Of a stretch of 64,000 bases of DNA, positions 1 through 11,168 are shown one piece after another. The stretch covers positions 434,001-498,000 of the forward strand of contig NW_004457708.1 in NCBI RefSeq assembly GCF_000203815.1, in the 5' to 3' direction. The DNA comes from Cavenderia fasciculata. Its lineage: Eukaryota; Evosea; Eumycetozoa; Acytosteliales; Cavenderiaceae. The notes beneath the pieces are model-generated. The model was not told the origin of the DNA. It searched no databases and saw only the letters and a list, made by a program, of their open reading frames with translations. Position 1 is the first letter of the stretch; each line of letters begins with the position of its first letter. Both the position numbers and the translations under genes were made by a program.

Positions 1-622
1 AATTTTTAACAATTGCTTTACTAAATATATTATAACAATATACAATATAGAGGCATGTGGCGATATTGATGGATCATTGATCGTAATCCCTACTTACAAC
101 AATACAAAGTAAGTAGTTTCTACCATTGTAATACCATCGATATGTTCATTTTGCATTTAGTCAACAAGAGGTTCAATGTTTGGCACCAACTGTACAGTCA
201 GATAAATAGAAACATTTGATGGAAATTGTAACAAGTCCCTTTGAAATATTCACAACATTGAATGCTACCAAGAGGTTCTCGAGGTCCGTGACGCCACCTG
301 CAATTTCCCACTGCAAACCATGAAGGTACTCAGACCTTCTTTGCCTGTCGTAGCCGAGCCCATCAATGTCGATCTTGAAACATTATTCAATAAAACAATA
401 TCTTTTATCCTTCATTCTGTCTCGACTTTTTGTTTGTATCAATTGTTTGGTTTATAGGTACAAATACTATTGGTGTTATTTGCTCCAACCCCAAGCACTT
501 TTGCCTCGTCACTCTGACTTTTTGTTTTTATATTGTACTGCACACATCAAAAAAAGAGTATTAATGATTTGATAGTTAGAGACAAAGTAGTAAGAGATAG
601 TAGAGAGAGATATATATAAGAG
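1..622. other. Window edge without a secure gene
   Basis: No gene can be supported. Short open stretches exist on both strands (for example near 170-370 on the minus strand), with more balanced base composition around 240-370 than typical intergenic DNA here. None has a convincing start, splice pattern or recognisable domain. It may hold the end or a remnant of a gene that lies mostly outside the window. The last 60 bases are purine-rich and form the 5' leader of the HRD1-type gene. Confidence 0.4.
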
Positions 623-2042
623 ATGAGACTATCATTACGAACATACAGTTTAATGTCGGTTGCGGCAACAGCAGGCATAGTGTATCATGCCTATAGCAAA
701 TACCATCAGTTCTATCCTTCTGGTGTCTATTTGGCAACGGCCAAGCATTCTCTATTGGTATTTGCCAATATGTTACTTATATTAGCATATCTATTGGGAA
801 AGTTGGTAGTTTACTTATATCTAGATAAAGTACAAGAACGTGAATCTGAAGTATGTCAAATATTAAGAAAGAAAGAAAGATTAGATTTAGATTGAATTAT
901 TCTAACTTGTTCTTTTTTTATCTCTATCTTTTATAGTATGTTAGTGATAGATTAAAATCATCAATTACCGATACTATACTTGCATTAACCATCTTTAGAG
1001 ATCATTTCAATGCCCAATTTGTATTCTTATTCCTTTTATTATTATTCTTTCAAGTTTTCCATTGGTTAACAAAGAATCGTGTAGAATATGTATGTTAAAT
1101 TCAAAAGAATGAATATTTAGAGTAGAGAGAGAATTTATTAATCACATTGTTCATTTTAATTAGATTGAACATACTCCATATAACTTTTTAAATCAATGCA
1201 GATTGTGTGCATTGATGTTATTCCTTTTGGGTGGAGACTTTGGTTTTATTTATTATGCCGTCTTATCATTAATGAGAGAGGGTCCAAATGTTATGATATT
1301 ATTTGGTTTAGAGGTAAATACAACAAATCAAAAAGAAAAAACAAAACAAATGTATTGTTATTAATTTATTGTTGTTATTATATTTAGTTTGGATTATTAG
1401 TTGTAACAAATATATCAACATTGATTACATTTTTCATTAATATTGAAGGTATCAAGAGAGAAGGCAGATGGGATAACAAGGGATTGTACATTTTATATTT
1501 GGAATTTGTTACCGAATCCATCAAAGCTGCACTCTACCTTATCTTTTTCTTTGTAACTCTATTTTACAATTATGGTAAGTCGCGAGAGTAACAATTATAT
1601 ATATTATGTATTGCAAACAATATTAATGTATATATTTTCTCTTTTTGGAACCTAGGTTTACCAATTCACATTATTAGACAAATATTTATTTCATTAAAGA
1701 CTTCGATTAGAAGATTCAATGATATCAGAAAGTATAGAAACATTACAAACGAAAGATTTGCCGATGCAACAGAACAAGAACTGGCCAACACTGACAGAAT
1801 TTGTATTGTGTGTCGTGAGGATATGACACATGGAAAGAAGTTGCCGTGTGGTCATATTCTTCATCTTTCCTGTCTGCGATCATGGCTTGAAAGACAACAA
1901 TCATGTCCTATTTGTCGTGCAGATGTATTGGCTGATCCACCAGTTGTTAATCATCATGCAGCTCAACAACAACAAGCACAACAACAACAACCAGCAGTAG
2001 ATGTTGCTGCACCAGCTCAAGCACAGGTTCAACCACTCGACC

Positions 2043-2085
<43 letters not shown>

Positions 2086-2974
2086 TCCAGCTGCTGGAGC
2101 GGCAGCAGTTGCACCACTTCAACAACTACCAAACTTTAGACCTCAAATTGCAAATCCACTTCTTCGTGAAATGTTGTTGCAAAATGCAGTCAGAAATGGT
2201 AGATTACCAATGTTAAATATGAATAATAATAATAATATGGATGGACAACAACAACAACAACAACAACATACAATTGCAATCAATCCAAATCAACTTTTGA
2301 ATCAAACAACTCAACAAAATCAATTGCTTCAACAAAGATTACAACAACAAACTTTAATTGCCAATGCAGCCTCTAGTACAACTGAATACAATCCATTACA
2401 ACATTTAATGTTTATTCAACAACATCTTCAATATCTATGTCAACAAACAGAATTATTATCATTACAATTATCTTTAAATCCTCAATGGACAAATAATATG
2501 AATAATATGAATAATAATAATAATATTCAACAACAACAAAATAATAATAATATTGATAGTAGTAGTAGTAAAGATGAAAAGAAAAAAGAAAAGGAAAAGA
2601 ATGTAAGGTTTACACCTCCAACTCCTACATTTTCTTCAACTATGGCAACCTATATTAAAAGTAAAGAACATATTTATGACGAACCAACAATTGAAGAGGA
2701 AGACGAAGAAGAAGAGGAAGAAGAAGAAGAGGAGGAAGAAGAAGAAAATAATTATCCTTCTACTTCTACCACATCTACAACTTCTACAACTTCTACTACC
2801 ACTACTACTACTACCAACTTTTCCTCAAACATTGATAGTAATTCGCCACCAAAGGAGGAAAAAGTAGTTAAATCACAATCCGACGACTGGAATGAACAAC
2901 TTCGACAAAGAATCAATGCACTACATAAAGAACAACAAAGAGAAGACAACAACGACGATCAAGATGACCAATAA
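623..2974 (+). CDS. hrd1: HRD1/synoviolin-type ER membrane RING-H2 E3 ubiquitin ligase
   Basis: Likely the central E3 ligase of ER-associated degradation, ubiquitinating misfolded proteins at the ER membrane. Five exons: 623-850, 937-1089, 1164-1313, 1388-1574, 1656-2974 (678 aa). The N-terminal 260 residues hold about six hydrophobic segments and match metazoan HRD1 closely in order: an HxYxxxHQFYP-like start, LLGK, an FRDxF motif, FHWL, and an exon around [18 protein letters not shown]2 domain lies at about residues 289-327 (CIVC...[13 protein letters not shown]...CPIC). The C-terminal half is low complexity: polyQ, polyN, an acidic run and a Ser/Thr run, as is usual in dictyostelid proteins. 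It ends in a charged segment. The start is the first ATG in frame and begins the first transmembrane helix. The fit to HRD1 in both membrane region and RING makes gp78/AMFR less likely. Confidence 0.9.
2041..2083 (+). repeat. In-frame CAA microsatellite (polyQ)
   Basis: An uninterrupted run of CAA codons inside the HRD1 reading frame encodes a glutamine tract. Such tracts are common in dictyostelid genes and are probably length-variable between strains. Confidence 0.9.
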
Positions 2975-3070
2975 ATTGAATGATAACAATACAGCAACTG
3001 TTTGTTACTTTTTTTTTGTTTAGATAATTTACAATTAGTTTTTGTCCACATATATGGATTTGAAATGAGT

Positions 3071-3763
3071 TTATTGAGATGATGATTTTTCAGGTTCCGG
3101 TTCATAGTATCCATAACAATATTTTGTGTCTGGATGTTTATATTCTCGTTGATGTATAACAGAATGAGATGATGTCCGACAAACCAATTGACACAAATCA
3201 AATTGGTCATGTGGTTCTCCAATAGGAGATACACCCTCTACCATTTGAACGAGTACTGCTTCCAATGTCTCTTGTCGTGCACCCAAACAACATGATACAC
3301 AATAGGTATATTCTTCACAACACCTATATTTACTTGAACATCCATTACAAGAATATCTATCAAAATTATTTATATTACAACAACCCGAATCCAATTCAGA
3401 TCTTAAACAAATATGTCCTAAAAAAAAAGAAAAGAGTTAATAAATAATTCTATCTTTATCTTTAACTTTAATTTTCTATTTACCTTGATCGTCAACAACA
3501 TATTTTGAACTTTGTACAGTATATTTACAATAGGTGGAGTTGTCATGACTATTACGATTAGTTTGAACACCCCATTGAAAGTTTAATCTATTTACCAATG
3601 TTTGTATTTGTCTCTTGTCTATGGTCTGTTTTGGACTGTAAGGGTCATTGCCTCGTCCTCCTCTACCCCCACTATTGGTATAAAAGTTTAGAAAGATGAT
3701 TGAAGATACTACAAACAATGCCAATACCGTTATGGTTGGTAACAGTGCCTTTCTCGATATCAT
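3071..3763 (-). CDS. SPRING (C12orf49/SREBP-regulating gene) family membrane protein
   Basis: Two exons, 3763-3484 and 3417-3071, give 208 aa, close to the roughly 205 aa of the human protein. In animals SPRING is a Golgi/ER type II membrane protein needed for site-1 protease and SREBP processing. Seen here: a hydrophobic signal anchor at about residues 7-27 (TVLALFVVSSIIFLNF), then a lumenal Cys-rich domain with the family's signature order GCCNI, SCNGC, CCEEYTYCVSCCL, FDLCQLVCRTSS, and a KYCYG motif near the C terminus. The intron joins DDQG to HICLRSELDSGCC in frame. An upstream in-frame ATG at 3847 would add 28 residues. The inner Met (3763) is preferred because it places the anchor at the N terminus. 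The gene converges on the HRD1-type gene with 96 bp between stops. Confidence 0.87.
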
Positions 3764-4072
3764 CAATTGAATGATAAAACCTAATCTATCTATTAATAGA
3801 TAGGTAGGTAGAGAGAGAGAAGAAGAATATTCTTTAAACACACACACTGCTTGTTAAGAAACTATAAACTATATATATATATATTTATATTGCAGCACTA
3901 CATAATATGTTTATAAATAAATATTCTCTTTTAGATAGAATGATAAATAAATAAATAGATGAAAGCGAATTCGAACAACTAAAATAAAATCGAATAATGA
4001 ACTTTTCAACGTGTCACAGTGAATCACTATGGATTAAAAAATAAATTAATAAATATTTTAAATACATATTAT

Positions 4073-7011
4073 TTATTGATTGTTGTTGTTGTTGATATTG
4101 AGGAAATAAATTGAAAAAGGTATTTGATATTTAAAACTAAACAACTTTCTTTGGTCTTTTGGTTTTGTTTGTTGATTCTCTATACAAATCGATCGTGTAA
4201 CTAAAATATCTTCAACAGACATTGATTTAAATATTGATGGTGGAAGAGGAGGAAGAGGAGGAGGAGGAGGATTGATTTCTTCTTTTGTTGTTATTGTTGT
4301 TGATTTAACCCAATCAATGACTATTTTCCTTGCCAATTTAATTTGTTCAGATGATTTTATAAACAAATCAATTTCATTTGGTGTCATTTCAAGTCTACCT
4401 GGAACTTGATTGACCAAAAACTTTTTATCCAAACAATAGACTAGACATTTAAATCCAACCTCGTATCGATTGATAGAACCAGTATAGAAAATCGAATCTA
4501 ACCAATCCAATGTTTGTTTGTAATAGGTCAATGTTCTTGTTAGTCCAAATGGTTTGTCTTTAGACTCTGATAATATTTCAAACGCTCCAATTGAATGTGC
4601 CAACTTTAAAATGTCAAGAAAATCATCTCTAGAAAATACCCATTTTAAAAAGTCTAAAAAATCTCTACCTCTTAATCTTGATATAATCTCTTCTTTTACA
4701 ATTGATGATTTAATAAATCTTTTAGTATCCATTGATATTTTCATATCATTTTCAATTGATTCTTTTATAATACTAAAAAATAAATAAAAGGTTAATTAAT
4801 AATAAATAATAATTACTTTTAAATTTATATCAATGTTTAATATATATTTACCTAAATAATAAAGATGGATCATTTATAAAAGAATTGGAACGATTGATTC
4901 TAACAATATTATGTTTAATGTCATAAATCGAGTTGAATAAATCATATAAAATAAAATGATTCTTGTCCTCGACATGTACAACCAAAGATTGGAATGAATA
5001 ATTTTGTTTTGATCCAATATACATAATCTTTGACCTACTTGGATTATTTTCACTATATAAATCATTTTCATTAACTATTTTTAGTTCTAAATTATATTAA
5101 ATTATTAATATAAGATATAAATGTTTGATTATCTTTTTGTAAACATACCAATAGTATACTTACCATTTTTTAAAATGATATTATTATTATTATTATTATT
5201 CTCTAATTTTAAATCCCATTTGTTTGATTTAATTGATCCCAATTTACTGTTAAAGAGATTGATATCATTTGTAAAAGTAAATAATTGAATGGTATCAACT
5301 TTTTGAATAACTTTATAAATTCCAAAAACAGTGTCTCCATAGAGATAAAGACTAGTACCCATCTCTTTTGTAATCAATCGAATTTGTTCAACCATATTTT
5401 GAGCAGTCATTGATACACATTTAAAATATTCATTATAAAATTCAAATTGTTGATAATTATTTATATTTATATTCATTTTAATCCTACATTATAAAATAAA
5501 ACACACAATTTGTATTAATTATAAAGTATCTTTAAAATTTTAATATATTAAATACATACTCTTGATTCTTAATTAATTGATTATTTAAAATTGATTGATA
5601 TTGATTCATTTTAATAATATCATTATTTGAGTTGTTCATTTGAGAATTGATCATTAAAAATAACATATTTTTAACTTGTTGTAAACTAAATGCTTTAATG
5701 GTTGCAGAGGAAGCATGGTGATGTCCACCTCCACCAAATTGTGATACAATCTCACCTACATTGATATCTGGTTTTTGTTGACTTGATCTTCCAATGACAA
5801 TAATACATTCAGGAGATTGAGCGAGGAAAATACCAGTTTTAATATCCTTGTTCATTTCCATTATAGTTTGTATAATGGGAGAGAGTGATGGACAAGCACC
5901 ATCAAAAACAATTTCCCCAATATGAACTTTAAAATCTTCAGAGCAAGATGAAGACTTTTGGTGTTTAAAAGTGACTGTATAAATTGATTGACAAATATTT
6001 TCATAGATTGTCATATCTTTAGCTGAAAATGTTTTCATTGATGATATTTGTAATAAATTATTATATGATGTTGATAATGTTATATTTGATAAATTACTTA
6101 TTGATGTATTTTTTGTCATAATAGTTGGAGAAGAGGAAGAAGAAGAAGAGGAATTGGAATCAATCGTTGACGATTCATCTTTAGGGATTAAACTTTTTCC
6201 ACCCAACTTTCTAATTACATCCATTTTAAGATTAAATCTTGATAAATATTCAATTGCTTCAAAATCTATATGATTGGTTGAATTATAAGTTAATCTTCCT
6301 GTATCTTCATATATTCCCATTGCTAGCAAAAGAAAGTAGATTTGTGTTAACATTTGTTGTACAAATTTGAATAACTATTTAAATATTAATATTACCAATG
6401 ATTGTTGCAATATCAGTTGATAGATTTATCAATGGAGTATTTTGTTGATTATTATCATTTTTGAGTTTATTGATCATCATGGAAGTACATGCACCACATT
6501 GTTGAGAATCTACTGATATTTGATTGACGCTGTCTTTGGCAACTCTTGGTTGAATGTCATCTTTGGTATCGGGATGATGATCGAAAACGGTTATCGTCAA
6601 TTGTGGATCTATCATATCACTTGTCATCGATGACACCAATGAAGAAGAGGAGGAGGAGCTTGTTGGAAGATGTCGATACAATATCTTGTGTATATGTTTG
6701 AGACGTGCTATTTTCTTGGTGTCAACGATAATGATGTGACTTGTATTATCGATAACATCTTGACTAGGTGACTCTCCACTGATAAAGTTGAAACGTGACA
6801 ATATATTGGATCGATGTTGTTGATAGAAATCCATCATATGCTTGTACTGTGTAGGTGGTAGATAACATATAACCTTGTACATCTGTTCCTCGTCCAAATT
6901 ATTGAAAAATGAAGAGGTTGGTCTGTTCTCTTGAATGATAAAAGAACAAACTATCGATGATAATGTATCATAGTCACTTGCTATATGTCCTGTTATTAAT
7001 ATATATTTCAT
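4073..7011 (-). CDS. DHH/DHHA1 phosphoesterase fused to a CCA-adding/poly(A)-polymerase-like head
   Basis: Five exons joined by canonical sites and kept in one frame: 7011-6396, 6322-5560, 5483-5164, 5086-4852, 4772-4073 (877 aa). Residues 1 to about 420 are a DHH phosphoesterase: motif I ASDYDTLSS (11-19), IVD near 96, FDHHPD (DHH at 144-146), GIYEDTGRLTY near 208, then a DHHA1 domain with FGGGGHHHASSA near 400. From about 490 the protein resembles the class II tRNA nucleotidyltransferase head and neck: LYLYGDTVFG in the place of the GGxVRD motif, and NDPSLLFSII near 640 in the place of DPxRILRAxRF. The order DHH-DHHA1-nucleotidyltransferase is known from bacterial A-adding/CCA-type proteins, which normally carry two CBS domains between; none is visible here. 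The metal-binding DxD of the head is not preserved, so that domain may be inactive or regulatory. The DHH half looks catalytically complete. The fusion is strong if the intron 5559-5484 is real. It could otherwise be two adjacent genes, since an ATG sits in frame at 5476. Confidence 0.75.
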
Positions 7012-7184
7012 TCTGATTCTGTTTATCTATATATCTAATTGAATATTAGTATTATTGAACAATAAGCATGCATTATAATTAAATATGCAAGTGTTCCTAA
7101 AAAGGATATTTTCAAAAATATTTACTTTTCTTTTCTTTTCTTTTTTTAAAGTACTTACTATTACACTTGTCTCGTATTGTATTG

Positions 7185-7631
7185 TTAGTTATCCTTTCTT
7201 CTTTGAGAATCAGAGAATATTTCAGGTAACTTTGATAGTTTTAAAAGTACGATAAGAATACTATTGGCGTTATTCAATAGTTGAGTCTGTTCAGATTGAG
7301 TTGCCTGACGATGAAAGTCCCACATCTCTTTGGCATTGACTCGAATCTTGTTTCGTACACTTGCTACCAATGGCATTTGATAAGATGCTCTAATCAATTT
7401 TCGATACATTTTTAATGATTGTGGATCTGCTGTTGTAATCTTTATCACCTTTGACTTGTTTGTTGTTGTTGTTGTTGATATTGTTTCATCATTCTTTTTA
7501 TCATTATTATTGTTTCTATTATTACTACTACTATTTGAAATGAATCGTTTAAATGATTGTAAAGATGGTGTCCCAACAACAACAAGTTGGTGTTGTTGAA
7601 TAATTCTACTTGTAATTCTATTCATATTCAT
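7185..7631 (-). CDS. LYR-motif mitochondrial protein
   Basis: Single exon, 148 aa. The first 35 residues are Arg/Ser rich without acidic residues, as in a mitochondrial targeting sequence, followed by an Asn/Thr-rich spacer. From about residue 72 there is a Complex1_LYR-type helix bundle: LKMYRKLIRAS, with Tyr-Arg of the LYR motif, and a downstream conserved-type RNKIRVNAKEMWDFHRQ segment. LYR proteins act in the matrix as adaptors for Fe-S cluster delivery or respiratory-complex assembly, working with acyl carrier protein. Which member this is (LYRM1/LYRM9-like or another) cannot be decided by eye. It lies 173 bp upstream of the DHH fusion gene on the same strand, but nothing suggests shared function. 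Confidence 0.65.
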   Translation of the reverse strand: MNMNRITSRIIQQHQLVVVGTPSLQSFKRFISNSSSNNRNNNNDKKNDETISTTTTTNKSKVIKITTADPQSLKMYRKLIRASYQMPLVASVRNKIRVNAKEMWDFHRQATQSEQTQLLNNANSILIVLLKLSKLPEIFSDSQRRKDN

Positions 7632-8259
7632 AGCTTAAGTGTTTGTTTGATGAGATCAACAATGAAAACATTTCTAGTTGATTATCATTCTTCAAAAAAA
7701 GATCAAGACCATTTTTTAAAAAAAATACTTTTATATGTTTGTTCATAGATAAACATATATATTCATTCAATCACTTCAAGAATATTCTTTGTCATCTCAC
7801 ATGATACATCTAGATTCATAGAGGTAAAAGGACTTGGGGGTGGTCAATCTAAATTCTCTCTGGAATCTATCAATAGTAAAGAGAGAGAGGAGATAGTAGT
7901 ATTTAGTGCCAAGTAGTAGTAAAGTAGAATCATCTAATCATTGTTAGAAATAATGGAGTAAATGTGCTTATTTTTTCGTCTTTAATTCCATCAAGAGACT
8001 CTATACTCTATTTTGCTTGCGTCATCCCTTTAAATTAGTTTCCTTTTTCTTTCTTTTTTGAAAATATCTTGGCCGCGAGACTCATAGATCTTTCTAATTT
8101 TCATTCAAGATATCTATTAAGGTCATCGCGGTAGACTATTGTTATTGTATTCATTTGTATATTATTATTATTATTATATCTTTGTTATATATATTATTAT
8201 CTTGTTATATATATATATTTTGTAAATATTAAACTTTAAATAGAATTAGAAGAGACGAA
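7632..8259. promoter_or_regulatory. Divergent intergenic region (628 bp)
   Basis: Lies between two divergently transcribed genes, so it should hold both promoters. It has A/T tracts, purine-rich GAGAGAG near 7880, a CT-rich stretch near 8040-8060, a short GC-rich island (TTGGCCGCGAG) near 8070, and a TA-rich segment ending 40 bp before the + gene. No gene is visible. Confidence 0.4.
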
Positions 8260-9386
8260 ATGGGAGATAGTGTTGTAATGTATTTGTCATTTGACAAGAA
8301 TATGCTTGCAAATGATTATGTTAATCCAAAGTGGAGTGAAGAGACCAAAGGCAAGATTATAGAGACTATTGCCAAGCAAGAACAACAAGAAAAGGAAAAG
8401 GTTCAACCCAACGCCTTTGAAGAGGCCGCCAACCCATTTGGTTTTGGAGGAGGCAGAATCAGAGTACAGAAAAAGGATGAGCCTGTCAACAAGGCACTTG
8501 CCAAGTTCCACCAAGACAGTGGGTTCCTCGATGTCATGTCATACAGCCATTCAGTGGGTCAACGTAACAGTTGGGGTAGAAGAGCAAGCAGATATAAAAG
8601 ATTAGCTCCACAAGATGATGATGATGAACATGGTGCTGATTTTGTAAGATTTAAACAAAAAATAGATAGATAGATAGATAGATAGATATAGAATACTTAC
8701 TTATATTTTTTTTGATTCTTTAGACTGTAACACTTTATGAAAATTATTTGGCACCAATCTTCCAAGGAATGTGTGTTGGTAAAGAGGTGATCCAACAAGC
8801 CGTCATTAGACACTATGGATTCGATGACAAGAAACGTACATTTGGATTCCGTGAATATGAACTTGGATTTGTTACAGTGTCAAACAAATCAGTGTCTGGA
8901 GGTACTGGTGGCAGTCCAGTACAAACATTGTCATTGACTCCAACCGTTATTACTACATCGGTCGTCTCGTTTGATGTTGATACTGGCAAGGAGATTGAAT
9001 ATTCCACCTCTACATTGGACTATAAGTTCAAGGACCGTTGCAAGAGAACTATTCTTCCAATTGATCCATCCAACCCACTCATCCTCGACGACACCAAAGA
9101 AGAGACCAAACAAATCCTCAAAGACAGAAACATCGATTACACCGTCAATGACGGACCATCGACTACCACTATCCTCGTAGGTAACCAACTCAAGGATTTC
9201 AAGATATACCGTAGACTCAAAGTAGATCCCTCGATCAATATCGATGATTTAACAACCAAGATTGCTGAATTACTTGGCAAGGAAAAGACTACCATTAAAG
9301 GTCTTCTCAACACTGCCACTCAAATTTGTTTAGAACCATCCTTTAAATTGGAAGAAGATACTGTTATTGATCCAATCTTTGTTTAA
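8260..9386 (+). CDS. Unrecognised 348-aa protein
   Basis: Two exons, 8260-8643 and 8724-9386, in frame through a GTAAGA/TAG intron that carries a short TAGA microsatellite. I do not recognise a family. The N-terminal 128 residues are charged with a Gly-rich FGFGGGRIRVQKKDE segment, a basic NSWGRRASRYKRL segment and an Asp run. The second exon looks like a folded mixed alpha/beta domain without signal peptide or membrane segments, and has regularly spaced aromatic and charged residues. Codon use in the second exon is richer in C-ending codons than nearby genes, which hints at good expression. It is therefore likely a real, soluble cytosolic or nuclear protein. Confidence 0.8.
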
Positions 9387-9551
9387 ATAAAAAAAATGAT
9401 AAATTAAAACAAGTATAGTAGTTTTGGTTTATATATATATATATAATTTACAAATAGTATATTGGTTGTTGAGAATGTCTATCTACAAAATGAGGAAGAG
9501 GAGGAGGAGGAATGGAAATGGGGGATTGTCATCACTTTTGATTGTTGTTGA

Positions 9552-10292
9552 TTATTGATTATTATCCTTTTTATAATTTAAATATTGAGTATAGGATAAT
9601 GTCTTTTTAGAAGATTGATATCTTGTCAATTTAATAGTTTTCAAAAAGGTTTCATCCACTTTTCCATGGTATCCAGCTTTTTTAACCAATGATCTAAGTG
9701 CTTCTTCTTTTGTCCATTCTTGTTCGGGCATTACTTCTGGTAGATAGGTTGCATTTCTCTTTTGACCGTCAGTATTGAATTCAATCCAAATGCCATGTGT
9801 TCCAATTTCCCAATCCCAACAATCTTTGGCATCTTCAAATTGGACAAGTAGTGATACAGCACAACTTAACTTTTCAAGTTCTCTTTGTGGTATTGGTTTA
9901 AATCTATCATCTTTTAATGCACTAAAATAATAGACAGATAAAATAGGTTAATTATTAACTATTTGTTGTATTCTTCTTATTCTTACGTACCTTGACAAAG
10001 CAAATTTATTTAAACCTTCAACCAAAGGAATATTTGAAAAGGTTCCAATACATCCTCTTAATTCATGATCGCCTTTACCATGCTTATCAATCTTCCATGT
10101 AACAAATAATGGGCTAAATGAATATCACACAAATATTAGTAAATGTCTCTTTCTCTCTTTTTCTTTTTGATACACATACAAAGGGTCATTTGTAAAAGAT
10201 GGTTTATATAATTTCTTTGATTCATAATGTGAAATTAAAGAATCAAAACAATAAGAAACCATTTCATCTGATACTTGAATACTTGATGCCAT
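9552..10292 (-). CDS. AMMECR1-domain protein
   Basis: Three exons, 10292-10180, 10113-9991 and 9921-9552 (201 aa), about the length of the bare AMMECR1 domain. The family hallmark LRGCIGTF is present, preceded by FPLFVTWKI. Further conserved blocks are ALKDDRF, LEKLSCAVSLL, FEDAKDCWDWEIGTHGI, TYLPEVMPEQEW and TIKLTRYQS, all in the order found in human AMMECR1. The long N-terminal extension of the vertebrate protein is missing. Biochemical function is not established in the family; the conserved surface suggests a binding or catalytic pocket. Small exons and lack of internal Met codons make this gene easy to miss in simple ORF scans. Start is at the Met preceding ASSIQVSDEM; stop follows DNNQ. 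Confidence 0.9.
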
Positions 10293-10638
10293 TATTATTA
10301 TTATTTATTTGTAACTAACTTTTTGTTTTTGTTTTTAAAGTATGTATATGTATTTATTAGTTTTTCTTTATATATATTTAATTGTACAATATGAAATACA
10401 ATGATTATGATGATGATTGAGTACTAATAATATTAATATTACTTCTTTGTTCTTTAATAATAAGACTTGTTAATATGAATGAATGCAACGAACCAACCCC
10501 TTTAAAAAATATTAAAAATTTAATAAAAAACAATTTTGTTGGCCTGTTGAACTCCCACCTCCTCTTAAGTTGTTTTATTAGCTTTGTATATAATTATTAG
10601 ATTCTACTGAAGAGTTATATATATATACAATATACTAC
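10293..10638. promoter_or_regulatory. Divergent promoter, AMMECR1 / TFIIA gamma
   Basis: 346 bp between two divergent genes. It contains A/T-rich DNA with oligo(A) runs near 10500-10535 and a short, more GC-rich patch (10545-10570). No ORF or RNA gene is apparent. Confidence 0.4.
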
Positions 10639-11168
10639 ATGTCGAATCCTCCAACAGCTAATAAGAGATACTATGAACTCTACAGAAAAAGTACTGTCGG
10701 TGAAGCTTTGACCGACACATTGGAGGAATTACTACTAAGTCAATACATTAGTAAAAACCTTCATGACAAGGTCTTGCATCAATTCGATAAGGTATACTAT
10801 AGATATCTCATTTGAACAACAAGAGTACATTCTTCTCTAATCATACTACTCTTTATCATATCATATATATATATAGTCAATGAATGAAGCATTATCAACT
10901 ATAGTCAAATCAAAGTATTCATTCAAAGTATGATCATTTAGACAATAGACTTTGACTACTATTAACAACGAAATAGGAGGAGATATGATATTAACAAAGA
11001 TTTGCAATTGATTAGGGTGATCTTCATACATATAGATTCTGTGACAATGTTTGGACCTTTATCATTGACGATGCTAAATTCACAGTTGACAGTGGCGAAC
11101 CTATTACTGTCGATAGAGTCAAGCTTGTAGCTTGTGATGCTAATCTTTCTGAAACTGCACCAAGATAA
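10639..11168 (+). CDS. gtf2a2: Transcription initiation factor IIA gamma subunit
   Basis: Three exons, 10639-10791, 10877-10927, 11016-11168, encode 118 aa, near the usual 109-122 aa. TFIIA gamma (Toa2) pairs with the alpha/beta subunit and stabilises TBP on the TATA element. Clear family blocks: [14 protein letters not shown] at the N terminus, LLLSQYI, VLHQFDK, SMNEAL, and in the beta-barrel half [26 protein letters not shown]. Start is the first ATG, 15 residues ahead of the conserved YELYR. All exons are multiples of three, so splices fall between codons. No large ORF exists here, so the gene is seen only by joining exons. Confidence 0.93.
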
